Below are positions 35,673 through 44,526 of a DNA stretch of 64,000 bases, piece after piece. The notes beneath the pieces are model-generated. The model searched no databases. It was not told the DNA's origin and worked only from the letters and a program-made list of their open reading frames with translations. The translations under genes and the position numbers were made by a program. Within the stretch, counting starts at the first letter, position 1. Each line of letters begins with the position of its first letter. Source of the DNA: Schlegelella_A sp036263655 (lineage in GTDB: Bacteria; Pseudomonadota; Gammaproteobacteria; Burkholderiales; Burkholderiaceae_C); NCBI GenBank assembly GCA_036263655.1, contig DATAGP010000062.1:1-64000 (forward strand), given 5' to 3'.

Positions 35673-37580
35673 TCAGAAGGCGATCGTCACCCCGAACATC
35701 GCCGCCGGCGCCGACGCCTTGCCGGCGGCCGGCCAGTCGCCCTGGATGCTGAAGCCGAACTTGGCCGAGATCTCGGACTTCGTCTTCAGCGTCTTCGCCT
35801 TCTTCGCGGAATCCTTGACCGGCGCCATGACCTCCTGCAGCTTCTTGTTCAGCGCCGCGGCGTCCTCGATGCTGCGCACGCCCTTGTCGCCGGCGAGCTT
35901 GTAGAGCTCCTGGATCTGCCGGTCGGCGCTCGTGAAGAGATCCTGCAGGCTGGCCGTCTCGACCGGCTCGCCCATCGAGAAGGACACCTCGAACTTGTAG
36001 CCGGAGGTGGAGACGTTGGCGGCGAAGGAGAGCTTGTCGCCCTCGTTCACGAAGCTGCGGCCGGCCTTCAGGGCGATGTCGATCTGCACCGTGCCGCCGA
36101 CCTCGCCGCTGGTCGAGCCGCTGGCGCCGCCCTTGAGCGTGGTGTTGCCGTTCTTGTACTCGAGCTCGATCTTGCCGCGGACGTCCTTGAGCGTCTTCTC
36201 GAGCTCGGCCGCGAGCTTCAGGTCCTTGGTCTGGTGCACGACCTTGAGCTTGGCCGAGAGGTCGTCGGCCTTCTGCTTCAGCTCGGCCGCGACCTTCGTC
36301 TTGCCTTCGCGGAGCATGACCTCGATCGCCGCCTTGGTCTCGTCGAGCGCCTTCTCGAAGCTGGCGGTGACGACGACGCCGGTCTTGACGGCGGTGAGCT
36401 CGAGCTTGGCGGTGACCTTGTCGCCGGCCGCCGTGACCTGGAGTGCCCCCTCGAGCGTCGGGTTCGCGAAGTACGCCTTCAGCTTGCCCTGCAGCTCCTT
36501 GAGGTCGACCTCGGCCTCGACGCCGGCCTTGACCGCGTCCTTGTCGTTCTTGTCCTTCTTGAGGTAGGCGACGCTGGCGGCGATCTTCTCCTCGGACGCC
36601 TTGGCGGTGATGGTGATCTTCTCCTGGAGCTTCTTCCAGGCCGCGTTGAAGACCGCCTCGCGCTTCTCGTAGTCCGCCGCCAGCTCGGCCGTGATCTGCT
36701 CGCCGCTCTTCTTCTTCTGCTCGATGTCGAGCTTGAGCTTGTCGCGCTCCGCCTTCAGCTTCAGGACGATGCTGGCGCCGTCGCTGATCTTCTTCCACTC
36801 GCCGCGCAGCTGCGGATCGAATTCCTTCCAGCCGTCGTTCTCGACCTGGATGTGGAAGTTGTCGTTCTTCAGCGCCACCGACGTGCCGCCCTTGCCGGCC
36901 GTGGCATCGACGTCGCCCGCCGGCGTCTGCACCGCGAGCGCCGCGCCCGCCAGCGAGAGCTTCACGACGCCGCCTTCGATCTTGACGGTGACGCCCGCCG
37001 GCAGCTCCGACATGTAGGCGGCGAGCAGGCGGTCGGTGTTCACCGTCATCGGATTCTTGCTCGTCGACGCGGCCCAGCCGTGCTGGGCGCCGCGGGCCAT
37101 CACCGCCTTCTCCACCACCGTCATCAGCGCCCTGGGCGACGGCAGCTTGCCTTTCATCTCGGGCACCTTGATCGCGGTGTCCTGGACCCACTGCGACAGG
37201 CCGGCCGCCTCCGGGAAGCGCTTGCGCACGTCGCCCATGATCTGCGCGTAGCCCGAGCGGCTGATCTCCTCGCCGGGCATGCGCGCGATGTACGCCTCGA
37301 CGTCGGCGAGCGCCTTGTTGACCTTCACGAGCGCCAGCTCGGCGGCCTTCTTGTCCTTCTGCCTCGTCTCCTCGAGCACCTTGCCGAGCACGTTGGGATC
37401 CATGAAGGGGTTGACCCGAGGCGCGCGCGGCGTGTACTCGTCCGGCGACAGCACCGGCGCGCCGCCGCTGCCGACGGACACGGGTGACGGCATGGTGCCG
37501 GCGGGCGGCGGCGCGCCCTTCGCGTTCGGCAGCGCCGTGCTCTTCGGAAGACCCAGCGCCTCGAGCAGTCCGCCAGCCAT
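35673..37580 (-). CDS. Lys/Glu-rich repetitive 635-aa protein sharing the leader of the zincin protein
   Basis: The protein starts MAGGLLEALGL and a Pro/Gly/Ala linker to about residue 60, matching the leader of the convergent 771-residue protein. Residues ~60-200 are helical; ~200-580 alternate charged helices and beta-rich stretches (for example KVTAKLELTAVKTGVVVTAS, KIELEYKNGNTTLKGGASG). It has no Cys-rich, signal or membrane segment, but ends in alternating hydrophobics with a terminal Phe (MFGVTIAF), like outer-membrane barrel ends. GAGGAGGG lies before ATG 37580. I recognise no family. A structural or delivered protein is conceivable. Confidence 0.72.
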   Translation of the reverse strand: MAGGLLEALGLPKSTALPNAKGAPPPAGTMPSPVSVGSGGAPVLSPDEYTPRAPRVNPFMDPNVLGKVLEETRQKDKKAAELALVKVNKALADVEAYIARMPGEEISRSGYAQIMGDVRKRFPEAAGLSQWVQDTAIKVPEMKGKLPSPRALMTVVEKAVMARGAQHGWAASTSKNPMTVNTDRLLAAYMSELPAGVTVKIEGGVVKLSLAGAALAVQTPAGDVDATAGKGGTSVALKNDNFHIQVENDGWKEFDPQLRGEWKKISDGASIVLKLKAERDKLKLDIEQKKKSGEQITAELAADYEKREAVFNAAWKKLQEKITITAKASEEKIAASVAYLKKDKNDKDAVKAGVEAEVDLKELQGKLKAYFANPTLEGALQVTAAGDKVTAKLELTAVKTGVVVTASFEKALDETKAAIEVMLREGKTKVAAELKQKADDLSAKLKVVHQTKDLKLAAELEKTLKDVRGKIELEYKNGNTTLKGGASGSTSGEVGGTVQIDIALKAGRSFVNEGDKLSFAANVSTSGYKFEVSFSMGEPVETASLQDLFTSADRQIQELYKLAGDKGVRSIEDAAALNKKLQEVMAPVKDSAKKAKTLKTKSEISAKFGFSIQGDWPAAGKASAPAAMFGVTIAF

Positions 37581-37683
37581 CGTCACGCCCTCCTCGTTTT
37601 CGGGAGCGCGAGATATAGCACGAAGGATCGGCGCGACCATCCCTGCAAAGGACGAGCCGCCGTGGCGGCGCGCGCGAGCGGCC

Positions 37684-37812
37684 CTACGCCGCGGCGAGGG
37701 CGAGAGCGACGCCGATGCCTGCCGTCAGCAGGACGAACGCGAGGCCGACGCGCGACAGGAAGCTCGGGCCGTCGTCGGCGCGCGGAAGGGTGGATTCCGG
37801 AAATTCGCTCAT
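37684..37812 (-). CDS. 42-residue single-pass membrane peptide
   Basis: The frame reads MSEFPESTLPRADDGPSFLS followed by a hydrophobic helix (VGLAFVLLTAGIGVALALAAA) and stop. The polar, acidic N-terminus and one transmembrane segment are typical of small membrane proteins. It lies 103 bp upstream of the 635-residue gene on the same strand and may share its transcript. There is no clear Shine-Dalgarno motif, so it is provisional. Confidence 0.5.
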   Translation of the reverse strand: MSEFPESTLPRADDGPSFLSRVGLAFVLLTAGIGVALALAAA

Positions 37813-37943
37813 GCGGCAACGATACGGCGCCGCGTCGTCTTCGCACCGGGCAGGTTGCAACAAAACCCGTCGCGTGGGACATGCTGCACGCCGCGCCCGC
37901 AGCGCTCCGCCTCGCCGCGCACGCGAGGCATACTGCCGCGACC

Positions 37944-38696
37944 ATGCCGACCCCGCCCAGCGCCTCCGACTTCGATTCCGACGCGGTTCGCCGCCTGCGC
38001 GACGACCTGGCCCTGGCGCTGCGGGCCGCGGCGCACCACGGCCTCGGCGAAGGCGTGTGCAACCACTTCAGCATCGAGCTGCCCGACCGCTCCGGCCGCT
38101 TCCTCCTCAACCCGCGCGGCCTGCTCTGGAGCGAGGTCGGCGCCGACGACATCGTGATGGTCGACGGCGAGGGCCGCCGGCTGGCCGGCCGGCACGCGGT
38201 CGAGCCGACGGCGATGTTCATCCACGCCGCGGTCCACCGCCTGGGCGGCAAAGCGTGCGTCCTGCACACGCACATGCCTTACGCGACTGCCTTGACCCTC
38301 ACCGCCGACCGGTGCCTCGACACCACGCTGTCGCAGAACGCCATGCGCTTCCACGGACGGATCGCGGTCGATGCGCACTACAACGGCGTGGCGCTGGACG
38401 CGAGCGAGGGCGAACGGATCGCCGCGGCGATGGGCAGGGCCGACTTCGCCTTCCTAGGCAACCACGGCGTCGTCGTCTGCGGGGAGCGCATGGACTGGGC
38501 CTACGACGACCTCTACTACCTCGAGCGCGCCTGCATGGCGCAGGTCATGGCGGAGTCGACCGGGCGGCGCCTGCTCCCGGTCGAGGCCTCGATCGCGGAG
38601 CGGGTGCGCGACCAGACCCTCGGCGAGCGCCTGCAGTCGGAGCTGTTCTTCGAGGCGCTCCGGCGCACCCTGCCCGCGGCCGCCGGCCCGGCGTGA
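37944..38696 (+). CDS. Class II aldolase/adducin family protein
   Basis: The 250-residue protein has the family's metal-site pattern: EGVCNHFSIELP, MFIHAAVHRLGGKACVLHTHMPYATAL (in part, with HxH zinc ligands) and FLGNHGVVVCGERM with a further His. Such enzymes act on sugar phosphates or related hydroxy-acids; the substrate is not evident. ATG 37944 opens MPTPPSASDF. Its stop overlaps the GTG start of the rlmN-like gene (GTGA). Confidence 0.88.
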   Translation: MPTPPSASDFDSDAVRRLRDDLALALRAAAHHGLGEGVCNHFSIELPDRSGRFLLNPRGLLWSEVGADDIVMVDGEGRRLAGRHAVEPTAMFIHAAVHRLGGKACVLHTHMPYATALTLTADRCLDTTLSQNAMRFHGRIAVDAHYNGVALDASEGERIAAAMGRADFAFLGNHGVVVCGERMDWAYDDLYYLERACMAQVMAESTGRRLLPVEASIAERVRDQTLGERLQSELFFEALRRTLPAAAGPA

Positions 38697-39733
38697 GCGC
38701 CGTGCGCGTCGAAACGGTTCGTCACCGCTTGCGCGCGCTCGGCGCACGGCCGGTCCACGAGGAGCGCGTGCTGCGCCAGTGGGCGCGCGCCGAGCCTCAG
38801 GCGCACGGACGGCGGCGACCCGACGACTTCCTGCCGCTCGCGCTGCGCGCCGCCCTGCCGGCGCTCGAAGCCGATCTGCGCGGCCTCGCCGTGCTGCGTG
38901 CCGAGCACGCCGGGGCCGACGGCTCGCGCCGCCTCCTCGTCGGCCTCGCCGACGGCCGCACGGTCGAGGCGGTGCTGCTGCCGCGCCGCGGCCTCTGCGT
39001 GTCGAGCCAGGTCGGCTGCGCCGTCGGCTGCGTGTTCTGCATGACCGGCGTCGGCGGCCTCGAGCGGCAGCTCGGCAGCGCCGAGATCGTCGCCCAGGTC
39101 GCGCTCGCCCGCAGCCTGCGCCCGGTGACGAAGGTCGTTTTCATGGGCATGGGCGAGCCGGCGCACAACCTCGAGGCGGTGCTGGAGGCCATCGACCTGC
39201 TCGGCACCGGCGGCGGCCTCGGCCACAAGCAGCTGGTGTTCTCGACCGTGGGCGACCGGCGCGCGTTCGAGCGCCTGCCCCGCGGGCGCGTGAAGCCGGC
39301 GTTGGCGCTGTCGCTGCACAGCACGGACCCCGCCGTGCGTGCGCGCCTGCTGCCGCGCGCTCCGGCCATTGCACCCGACGAGCTGGTCGCGCTCGGCGAC
39401 GCCTACGCGCGCGCCACCGGCTACCCGATGCAGGTGCAGTGGACGCTGCTCGACGGCATCAACGACCACGCCGGCGAGATCGAGGGCCTGGTGCGCCTGC
39501 TCGCCGGCAAGCTCGCGGTGCTGAACCTCATCCCGTACAACACCATCGACGGCCCTGCCTTCGCGCGGCCGCCCGACGAGCGCTCGCGAGGCATGGCCCG
39601 CGAGCTGCACCGGCGCGGCGTGCTGACCAAGCTGCGCCAGTCGGCAGGGCAGGACGTGCAGGCGGGATGCGGGCAGCTGAGGGCGCGGCATGAGCGCGGC
39701 GAGGAGCGCCGGATCGAGATCGTCGCCGCCTGA
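38693..39733 (+). CDS. RlmN-like radical SAM RNA methyltransferase
   Basis: The 346-residue protein has the radical SAM motif CAVGCVFC, MGMGEPAHNLEAVLEAI, SLHSTDPAVRARLLP, NLIPYNTID, and the C-terminal QSAGQDVQAGCGQL in which the Cys is the methyl-carrying residue of the RlmN/Cfr family. RlmN methylates A2503 of 23S rRNA and A37 of some tRNAs. The sequence around the N-terminus is divergent from the usual RlmN, so it may be a second paralogue. It starts at GTG 38693, overlapping the aldolase stop. Confidence 0.88.
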   Translation: MSAVRVETVRHRLRALGARPVHEERVLRQWARAEPQAHGRRRPDDFLPLALRAALPALEADLRGLAVLRAEHAGADGSRRLLVGLADGRTVEAVLLPRRGLCVSSQVGCAVGCVFCMTGVGGLERQLGSAEIVAQVALARSLRPVTKVVFMGMGEPAHNLEAVLEAIDLLGTGGGLGHKQLVFSTVGDRRAFERLPRGRVKPALALSLHSTDPAVRARLLPRAPAIAPDELVALGDAYARATGYPMQVQWTLLDGINDHAGEIEGLVRLLAGKLAVLNLIPYNTIDGPAFARPPDERSRGMARELHRRGVLTKLRQSAGQDVQAGCGQLRARHERGEERRIEIVAA

Positions 39734-39747
39734 GCCGAGACGCTCAG
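39730..39747. terminator. Hairpin between convergent rlmN-like and RIO genes
   Basis: CTGAGC and GCTCAG form a 6-bp stem around a CGAGAC loop, overlapping both stop codons. There is no T-run. Placement is the same as the hairpin at 9578-9595, including the CTGAG arm. Confidence 0.45.
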
Positions 39748-40592
39748 CCGGCGTTTCGCATGCGCAGCAGCCGGGCCTCTTCCTCGGCCCGCGCGTCGCC
39801 GACGACGCGCAGCACGCCCTGCACATCGACCGGCGCCTGGCGCGCCTCGAAACGGCCGCTGAGCGGCGTCCCCGGCTGCAGCACGCCGCGCGTGTAGAGG
39901 GCCCAGATCTCGGCGCCGAACTGGGTCGCGAGCAGCTCCGGGGCGAAGCGGCCGAAGAAACCGCGCAGATTGTCGACGTCGCGCAGCAGCATCCGCTGCG
40001 CGTGGTTGTTGCCGGCGGCGTCGACGGCCTGGGGCAGGTCGATGATTACCGGGCCATCGGCGGCGAGCAGGATGTTGAACTCCGACAGGTCGCCGTGGAT
40101 CACGCCGGCGCAGAGCATGCGCACCACCTCGCGCAGCAAGGTGGCGTGGTGCGCACGCGCCTCCTCGGCGCTGAAGGCGACGTCGTTGAGGCGCGGCGCC
40201 GCGCCGCCTTCGGCATCGACGACCAGCTCCATCAGCAGCACGCCGTCGTGGAAGTTGAACGGCCGCGGCACGCGCACGCCGGCGGCGGCCAGGCGATGCA
40301 GCGCGTCGACCTCGGCGCTCTGCCAGGCCGCTTCCTGCGCCTCGCGCCCGAAGCGCGTGCCCTTGGCCATCGCCCGGGCTTGCCGGCTGTTCTTGACCTT
40401 GCGGTTCTCGGTGTAGTCGACGGCCTGGCGGAAGCTGCGCTCGGTCGCTTCCTTGTAGACCTTGGCGCAGCGCGTCTCGTCGCCGCAGCGCACGACGTAG
40501 ACGGTCGCTTCCTTGCCGCTCATGAGCTGGCGCACGACGGCGTCGATCAGGCCTTCCTCGAGCAGCGGGCGCAGCCGCGGCGGTGCCTTCAC
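39744..40592 (-). CDS. RIO-type serine/threonine protein kinase
   Basis: The 282-residue protein has the RIO ATP-binding loop as SGKEATVYVV with the conserved Lys soon after (CAKVYKE), the catalytic HGDLSEFNILL loop and the metal-binding IIDLPQAVD. RIO kinases act in ribosome maturation in archaea and eukaryotes; the bacterial role is unclear. GTG 40592 is chosen because it overlaps the upstream gene stop (GTGA) and upstream codons give Arg-rich nonsense. Confidence 0.9.
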   Translation of the reverse strand: MKAPPRLRPLLEEGLIDAVVRQLMSGKEATVYVVRCGDETRCAKVYKEATERSFRQAVDYTENRKVKNSRQARAMAKGTRFGREAQEAAWQSAEVDALHRLAAAGVRVPRPFNFHDGVLLMELVVDAEGGAAPRLNDVAFSAEEARAHHATLLREVVRMLCAGVIHGDLSEFNILLAADGPVIIDLPQAVDAAGNNHAQRMLLRDVDNLRGFFGRFAPELLATQFGAEIWALYTRGVLQPGTPLSGRFEARQAPVDVQGVLRVVGDARAEEEARLLRMRNAG

Positions 40593-40927
40593 GACCCGCT
40601 GCCGGTCTCGACCGCCGACAGCCAGGCGGGCTGCGGCCAGTCCTGCAGCTCGGCGACGCGCCGGACGACCCAGACGGCTTCGGCGGCGGCGAAGGCGTCG
40701 GCGTCGGCGCGCAGGCCGTCGTGGCAACGCTTCAGCGCCTCGCCGGTGTCGTCGCCTTCCTGGTGCCGGCCGGCCAGGAAGGCCGCGGCGTGCAGGGCGA
40801 CGTCCTCGCAGAGCTCGTGCCGGGCCTCGATCTCGGCACGCGGCCGCAGCGGCCTGCCATGACGCGAGTGAAGCGCGAGGAAGGACTCGGGGACGAGCGT
40901 CTGGTTATGGTCGTAGTGGTCGTGCAC
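40589..40927 (-). CDS. Conserved small protein coupled to RIO kinase (112 aa)
   Basis: The product starts at GTG 40927 (VHDHYDHNQTLVPESFLALH) and contains EIEARHELCEDVALHAAAFL and EALKRCHDGL, giving a mostly helical, His-rich soluble protein. I recognise no named family. Its stop overlaps the RIO kinase start by 4 bp, so the two are translated together, and it could be a substrate or regulator of the kinase. The real start might be a little upstream. Confidence 0.65.
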   Translation of the reverse strand: MHDHYDHNQTLVPESFLALHSRHGRPLRPRAEIEARHELCEDVALHAAAFLAGRHQEGDDTGEALKRCHDGLRADADAFAAAEAVWVVRRVAELQDWPQPAWLSAVETGSGS

Positions 40928-41015
40928 GGCGGGCAGACTACACCGCCGCGCCGCACCTATGATTTGGCCAGGCGGCACGAGGCCCCAGGCCCGGCACGAG
41001 CACCCAGGACACGCC

Positions 41016-41993
41016 ATGACCCGGACCCTCCCCAAACGCGAAGACCTCACCGTCTGCTTCGCCCACCCCGCCTACCGCATGCAGGAGCGCTTCCTGCTGC
41101 GCGACACCGGCATTCGCTCGTTCGAGGTGCGCAGCCTCGACGAGCTGAAGGAGCGCATCGGCGACGCCGACGTGCTGTCGGTCTCCGGCCTGTGGCGCAA
41201 CGAGCTCATCGAGCGAGCGCCCCGCCTCGTCTTCATCCAGTCGATCAGCGCCGGAACCGACCAGTACTCGCGCGAGCTCCTCGGCCAGGCAGGGATCCGC
41301 GTCGCCAGCGCCCAGGGCTCGAACGAGCGCGCCGTCGCCGAGCATGCGGTGGCGCTGATGCTGGCCTTGGCGCGCAAGCTGCCGATGGCGCGCGACCACC
41401 AGGCCCAGCGCAAGTGGCGCGGCCTGATCTCCGAGATTCCGCAGCGCGAGGACGAGCTCGGCGGCAAGACGCTGGTGATCGTCGGCATGGGCCGCATCGG
41501 TTCGCGCCTCGCCACGCTGGCCAGGGCCTTCGACATGCGGGTGATCGGCGTCAAGCGCGATCCGTCCCGGGGTGCCGACGCGGCCGACCGGGTCGTGGCG
41601 CAGGAAGAGCTGACCACGGTCCTGCCCGAGGCGGATTTCGTCGCCCTCACCTGCCCGCTCAACCCGGGGACGGAGAACATCATCGATGCGCGCACGCTCG
41701 GCGCCATGAAGCGCGCGGCCTGCCTGATCAACGTGGCCCGCGGCAAGGTGGTGCACGAGCCGTCGCTGCTCGACGCCCTGCAGGCCGGAACCATCGCCGC
41801 CGCCGCGCTCGACTGCGCCTGGGAGGAGCCGCTGCCGCCGTCCTCGCCGCTGTGGACGGCGCCCAACGTCTTCATCACCCCGCACACCGCGGGCGAGACG
41901 CAGAAGTACGAGGACAACGTGCTGGACCTGCTTCTCGAGAACCTCGACCGCGTGTGGCGCGGCGAGACCGCGCTCAGGAATCAGTTCGTCTGA
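41016..41993 (+). CDS. D-2-hydroxyacid dehydrogenase family protein
   Basis: The 325-residue NAD(P)-dependent enzyme has the Rossmann motif VGMGRIGSRLATLARAF, CPLNPGTENIIDARTLGAMKRAACLINVARGKVVHE (in part, with the catalytic Arg) and ITPHTAGETQKYEDNV with the catalytic His. The substrate might be a glyoxylate- or phosphoglycerate-like 2-hydroxyacid. ATG 41016 opens MTRTLPKREDLTV. A Bug binding protein gene follows 65 bp downstream, which could import its substrate or a related acid. Confidence 0.92.
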   Translation: MTRTLPKREDLTVCFAHPAYRMQERFLLRDTGIRSFEVRSLDELKERIGDADVLSVSGLWRNELIERAPRLVFIQSISAGTDQYSRELLGQAGIRVASAQGSNERAVAEHAVALMLALARKLPMARDHQAQRKWRGLISEIPQREDELGGKTLVIVGMGRIGSRLATLARAFDMRVIGVKRDPSRGADAADRVVAQEELTTVLPEADFVALTCPLNPGTENIIDARTLGAMKRAACLINVARGKVVHEPSLLDALQAGTIAAAALDCAWEEPLPPSSPLWTAPNVFITPHTAGETQKYEDNVLDLLLENLDRVWRGETALRNQFV

Positions 41994-42058
41994 TCGGTCC
42001 CGTTTTCGCTCACCCTGCTTTCCTTCTTTGCCGTGGCGCTCGCGCCGAGGAGAACACC

Positions 42059-43054
42059 ATGACGCTCGGATCCATGTTCACTTCCGTCGGGCTCCGCGCC
42101 GTCGCCGCGACGCTGCTCTGCGCCGCCGCGATCGGCTCCGCCGTGGGCCAGGCCCAGGACTATCCGAGCAAGCCGATCGCCTTCGTCGTCATGTACCCGC
42201 CCGGCGGCGCCTCCGACGTGGTGGCACGCGTCCTGGCGCAGAAGCTCGGCGCGGCCTGGAAGCAGTCCGTCGTGGTGGAGAACCGGCCCGGCGCCAACGG
42301 GATCATCGCCATGCAGCACGTCGCCAAGGCGCCGGCCGACGGACACACGCTGCTGATGGGCAACGTCGGGCCGAACGCCATCAACGCCAGCATCTACAAG
42401 ATGCCGATCGACCCGGCGAAGGAGTTCGCGCCGGTGGTGCTGACCAACCTCGTGCCGCTGATGCTCGTCGTCAACGCGGCGTCGGACGTGAGCTCGGTGC
42501 AGGACCTGATCGCCAAGGCGAAGGCGAACCCGTCGCGGTTCTCCTACGGCACCGGCGGCACCGGCACGGCCGGCCACTTCGCGATGGAGCTGTTCATGAT
42601 GAACGCCGGCATCCGCATGGAGCGCGTCAGCTACAAGGGCGACGGCCTGGCCCTCACCGACATGATCGGCGGCCACATCCACGCCATGTTCACGACCGGA
42701 GCATCGTCGCTGCAGCATGTGCAGTCCGGCCGCCTGAAGGTCCTCGCGGTAGCGACCAAGGCGCGGCTGCCGAGCCTTCCCAACGTTCCCACCGTGGCCG
42801 AGCTCGGCATGCCCGGCTTCGAGGCCGTGTCCTGGGGCGGCGTGCTGGTGCCGGCGGCCACGCCGAAGCCGGTGATCGCCAAGCTCAATGCCGAGATCAA
42901 TCGCATCCTCGAGATGCCCGACGTGCGCGAGTCGCTCGCCAAGACCGGCTCCGAAGTGGCGGGCGGCACGCCCGAGGAGTTCGAGAAGTACATCGCCTTC
43001 GAGACCGGCAAGTGGGCGAAGGTCGCGCAGACGGCGAACATCAAGGTCGAGTGA
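42059..43054 (+). CDS. Bug/TctC-type periplasmic solute-binding protein
   Basis: The 331-residue protein has a signal peptide (cleavage near GQAQ-DYPS) and the Bug blocks YPSKPIAFVVMYPPGGASDVVAR and VVENRPGANGIIAMQHVAKAPADG (in part) plus YGTGGTGTAGHFAMELF. It lies downstream of a 2-hydroxyacid dehydrogenase on the same strand, suggesting uptake of a carboxylic acid. It is the third Bug protein of the window. Confidence 0.93.
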   Translation: MTLGSMFTSVGLRAVAATLLCAAAIGSAVGQAQDYPSKPIAFVVMYPPGGASDVVARVLAQKLGAAWKQSVVVENRPGANGIIAMQHVAKAPADGHTLLMGNVGPNAINASIYKMPIDPAKEFAPVVLTNLVPLMLVVNAASDVSSVQDLIAKAKANPSRFSYGTGGTGTAGHFAMELFMMNAGIRMERVSYKGDGLALTDMIGGHIHAMFTTGASSLQHVQSGRLKVLAVATKARLPSLPNVPTVAELGMPGFEAVSWGGVLVPAATPKPVIAKLNAEINRILEMPDVRESLAKTGSEVAGGTPEEFEKYIAFETGKWAKVAQTANIKVE

Positions 43055-43263
43055 GAGCGGTCCGCCGCGTGCTGCTGGCCGCGGCCTGACCCAGGCGAGC
43101 CTCTCGTCGCTGCGGCGGTCGACCTTCGAAGGACGGCGCTTCCTCCGACACGCCGGAAGGACGACCCGGCCGTGATTCGTCGGCATCGCACGGATCGCAA
43201 GAACATAATCGGCCAGGGCGCGCCGAAGGGCCTCTGTTACCCGCCCCTACGGAGCGACCACCC

Positions 43264-44133
43264 ATGACGAACGACAAAGGACTCGCTGCTGTCCTGCGAC
43301 AGCACGAGCAGAAGGTCCTGCAGGACTGGACCGGAGCCCTGGAGGAAAGCGCCTCCACGCGCGGCGGCTCGAGCGGCGACGACCTTCGCAGCCAGTCCAA
43401 GGGCTTCCTGGCCGCTCTCGTGACGGCCACCCGACACTCGACCGACGGAGAGCTCGCCGGCCGCGAATGGGACGACGTGCGCGCCCTGCTCGCCGACATC
43501 TCGCGCGACCGGGCGCTCGCCGGCTTCAGCCCGGCCGAGACCGCCACCTTCGTGTTCTCGCTGAAGCAGCCGATCTTCGTCGTGCTCCGGGACGCTCTCG
43601 CCGACGAGCCGCGCCGCTTCAGCGACGAGATCTGGGCCACCTCGATGCTGCTCGACAAGCTGGGCTTGTTCACGATCGAGGCGTACCAGCGCAGCCGCGA
43701 AGAGGTCATCGAGCGCCAGCAGCAGGAGCTGCTCGATCTCTCGACCCCGGTGGTGCAGCTGTGGGACGGCATCCTGGCCCTGCCGCTCATCGGCACGCTG
43801 GACAGCGAGCGCACGCAGATCGTCATGGAAAGCCTGCTCGAAGCCATCGTCGAAAAGGAGGCGACCGTCGCGATCCTCGACATCACGGGCGTGCCGACGG
43901 TCGACACGCTGGTCGCGCAGCACCTGATGAAGACCGTCGCCGCGGCGCGGCTGATGGGCGCCGAATGCATCATCAGCGGCATCCGGCCGCAGATCGCGCA
44001 GACCATCGTCCATCTCGGCGTCGACCTCGGCGGCGTGATCACCAAGGCGACGCTGGCCGGGGCCCTGAAGATCGCGCTGCGCAAGACCGGGCAGGCCGTG
44101 CAGAAGGTCGATCTCGCGAAGACCCCCGACTAG
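43264..44133 (+). CDS. rsbR: Stressosome sensor RsbR
   Basis: The 289-residue protein has an N-terminal RsbR-type helical sensor domain (about residues 1-150, ending FTIEAYQRSREEVIERQQQELLDLSTPVVQLWDGILALPL, in part) and a C-terminal STAS domain with DITGVPTVDT and ISGIRPQIAQTIVHLGVDL. These Thr-containing segments correspond to the sites phosphorylated by RsbT in Bacillus. RsbR builds the stressosome core with RsbS. ATG 43264 follows a 209-bp non-coding gap that should contain the operon promoter. Confidence 0.93.
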   Translation: MTNDKGLAAVLRQHEQKVLQDWTGALEESASTRGGSSGDDLRSQSKGFLAALVTATRHSTDGELAGREWDDVRALLADISRDRALAGFSPAETATFVFSLKQPIFVVLRDALADEPRRFSDEIWATSMLLDKLGLFTIEAYQRSREEVIERQQQELLDLSTPVVQLWDGILALPLIGTLDSERTQIVMESLLEAIVEKEATVAILDITGVPTVDTLVAQHLMKTVAAARLMGAECIISGIRPQIAQTIVHLGVDLGGVITKATLAGALKIALRKTGQAVQKVDLAKTPD

Positions 44134-44142
44134 GCGACCGAC

Positions 44143-44526
44143 ATGGACCACATCCCGGTTCTGAAGGTCGGCAGCTTTCTCCTCGTCACGATCCAGATCG
44201 AGCTCCACGACGAGCTGGCGATGACCCTCCAGGACGACCTGACGCAGCGCCTGGCGAAGACCGGAGCCCGCGGCGTCCTGATCGACATCTCGGCGCTCGA
44301 GATCGTCGATTCATTCATCGGCCGGATGCTGGCCCAGATCTCGTCCATCGTGAGGGTGATGGACGCCACGATGGTGCTCGTCGGCATGCGGCCGGCGGTC
44401 GCCATCACCCTGGTCGAGCTCGGCATGACCATGGCCGGCGTCCGCACCGCCCTGAACGTCGATAAGGGCCTGGCCCTGCTCCGCGACTCCTTGGATGAAT
44501 CGGGAGTGCCGGAATCGACCAGCTGA
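44143..44526 (+). CDS. rsbS: Stressosome scaffold RsbS
   Basis: The 127-residue single STAS-domain protein has DISALEIVDSFIGRMLAQI, where the Ser after DI is the RsbT phosphorylation site in the family, and VGMRPAVAITLVELGM. It lies 9 bp after rsbR and overlaps the next gene at its stop. The length and lack of any sensor domain fit RsbS. Confidence 0.93.
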   Translation: MDHIPVLKVGSFLLVTIQIELHDELAMTLQDDLTQRLAKTGARGVLIDISALEIVDSFIGRMLAQISSIVRVMDATMVLVGMRPAVAITLVELGMTMAGVRTALNVDKGLALLRDSLDESGVPESTS

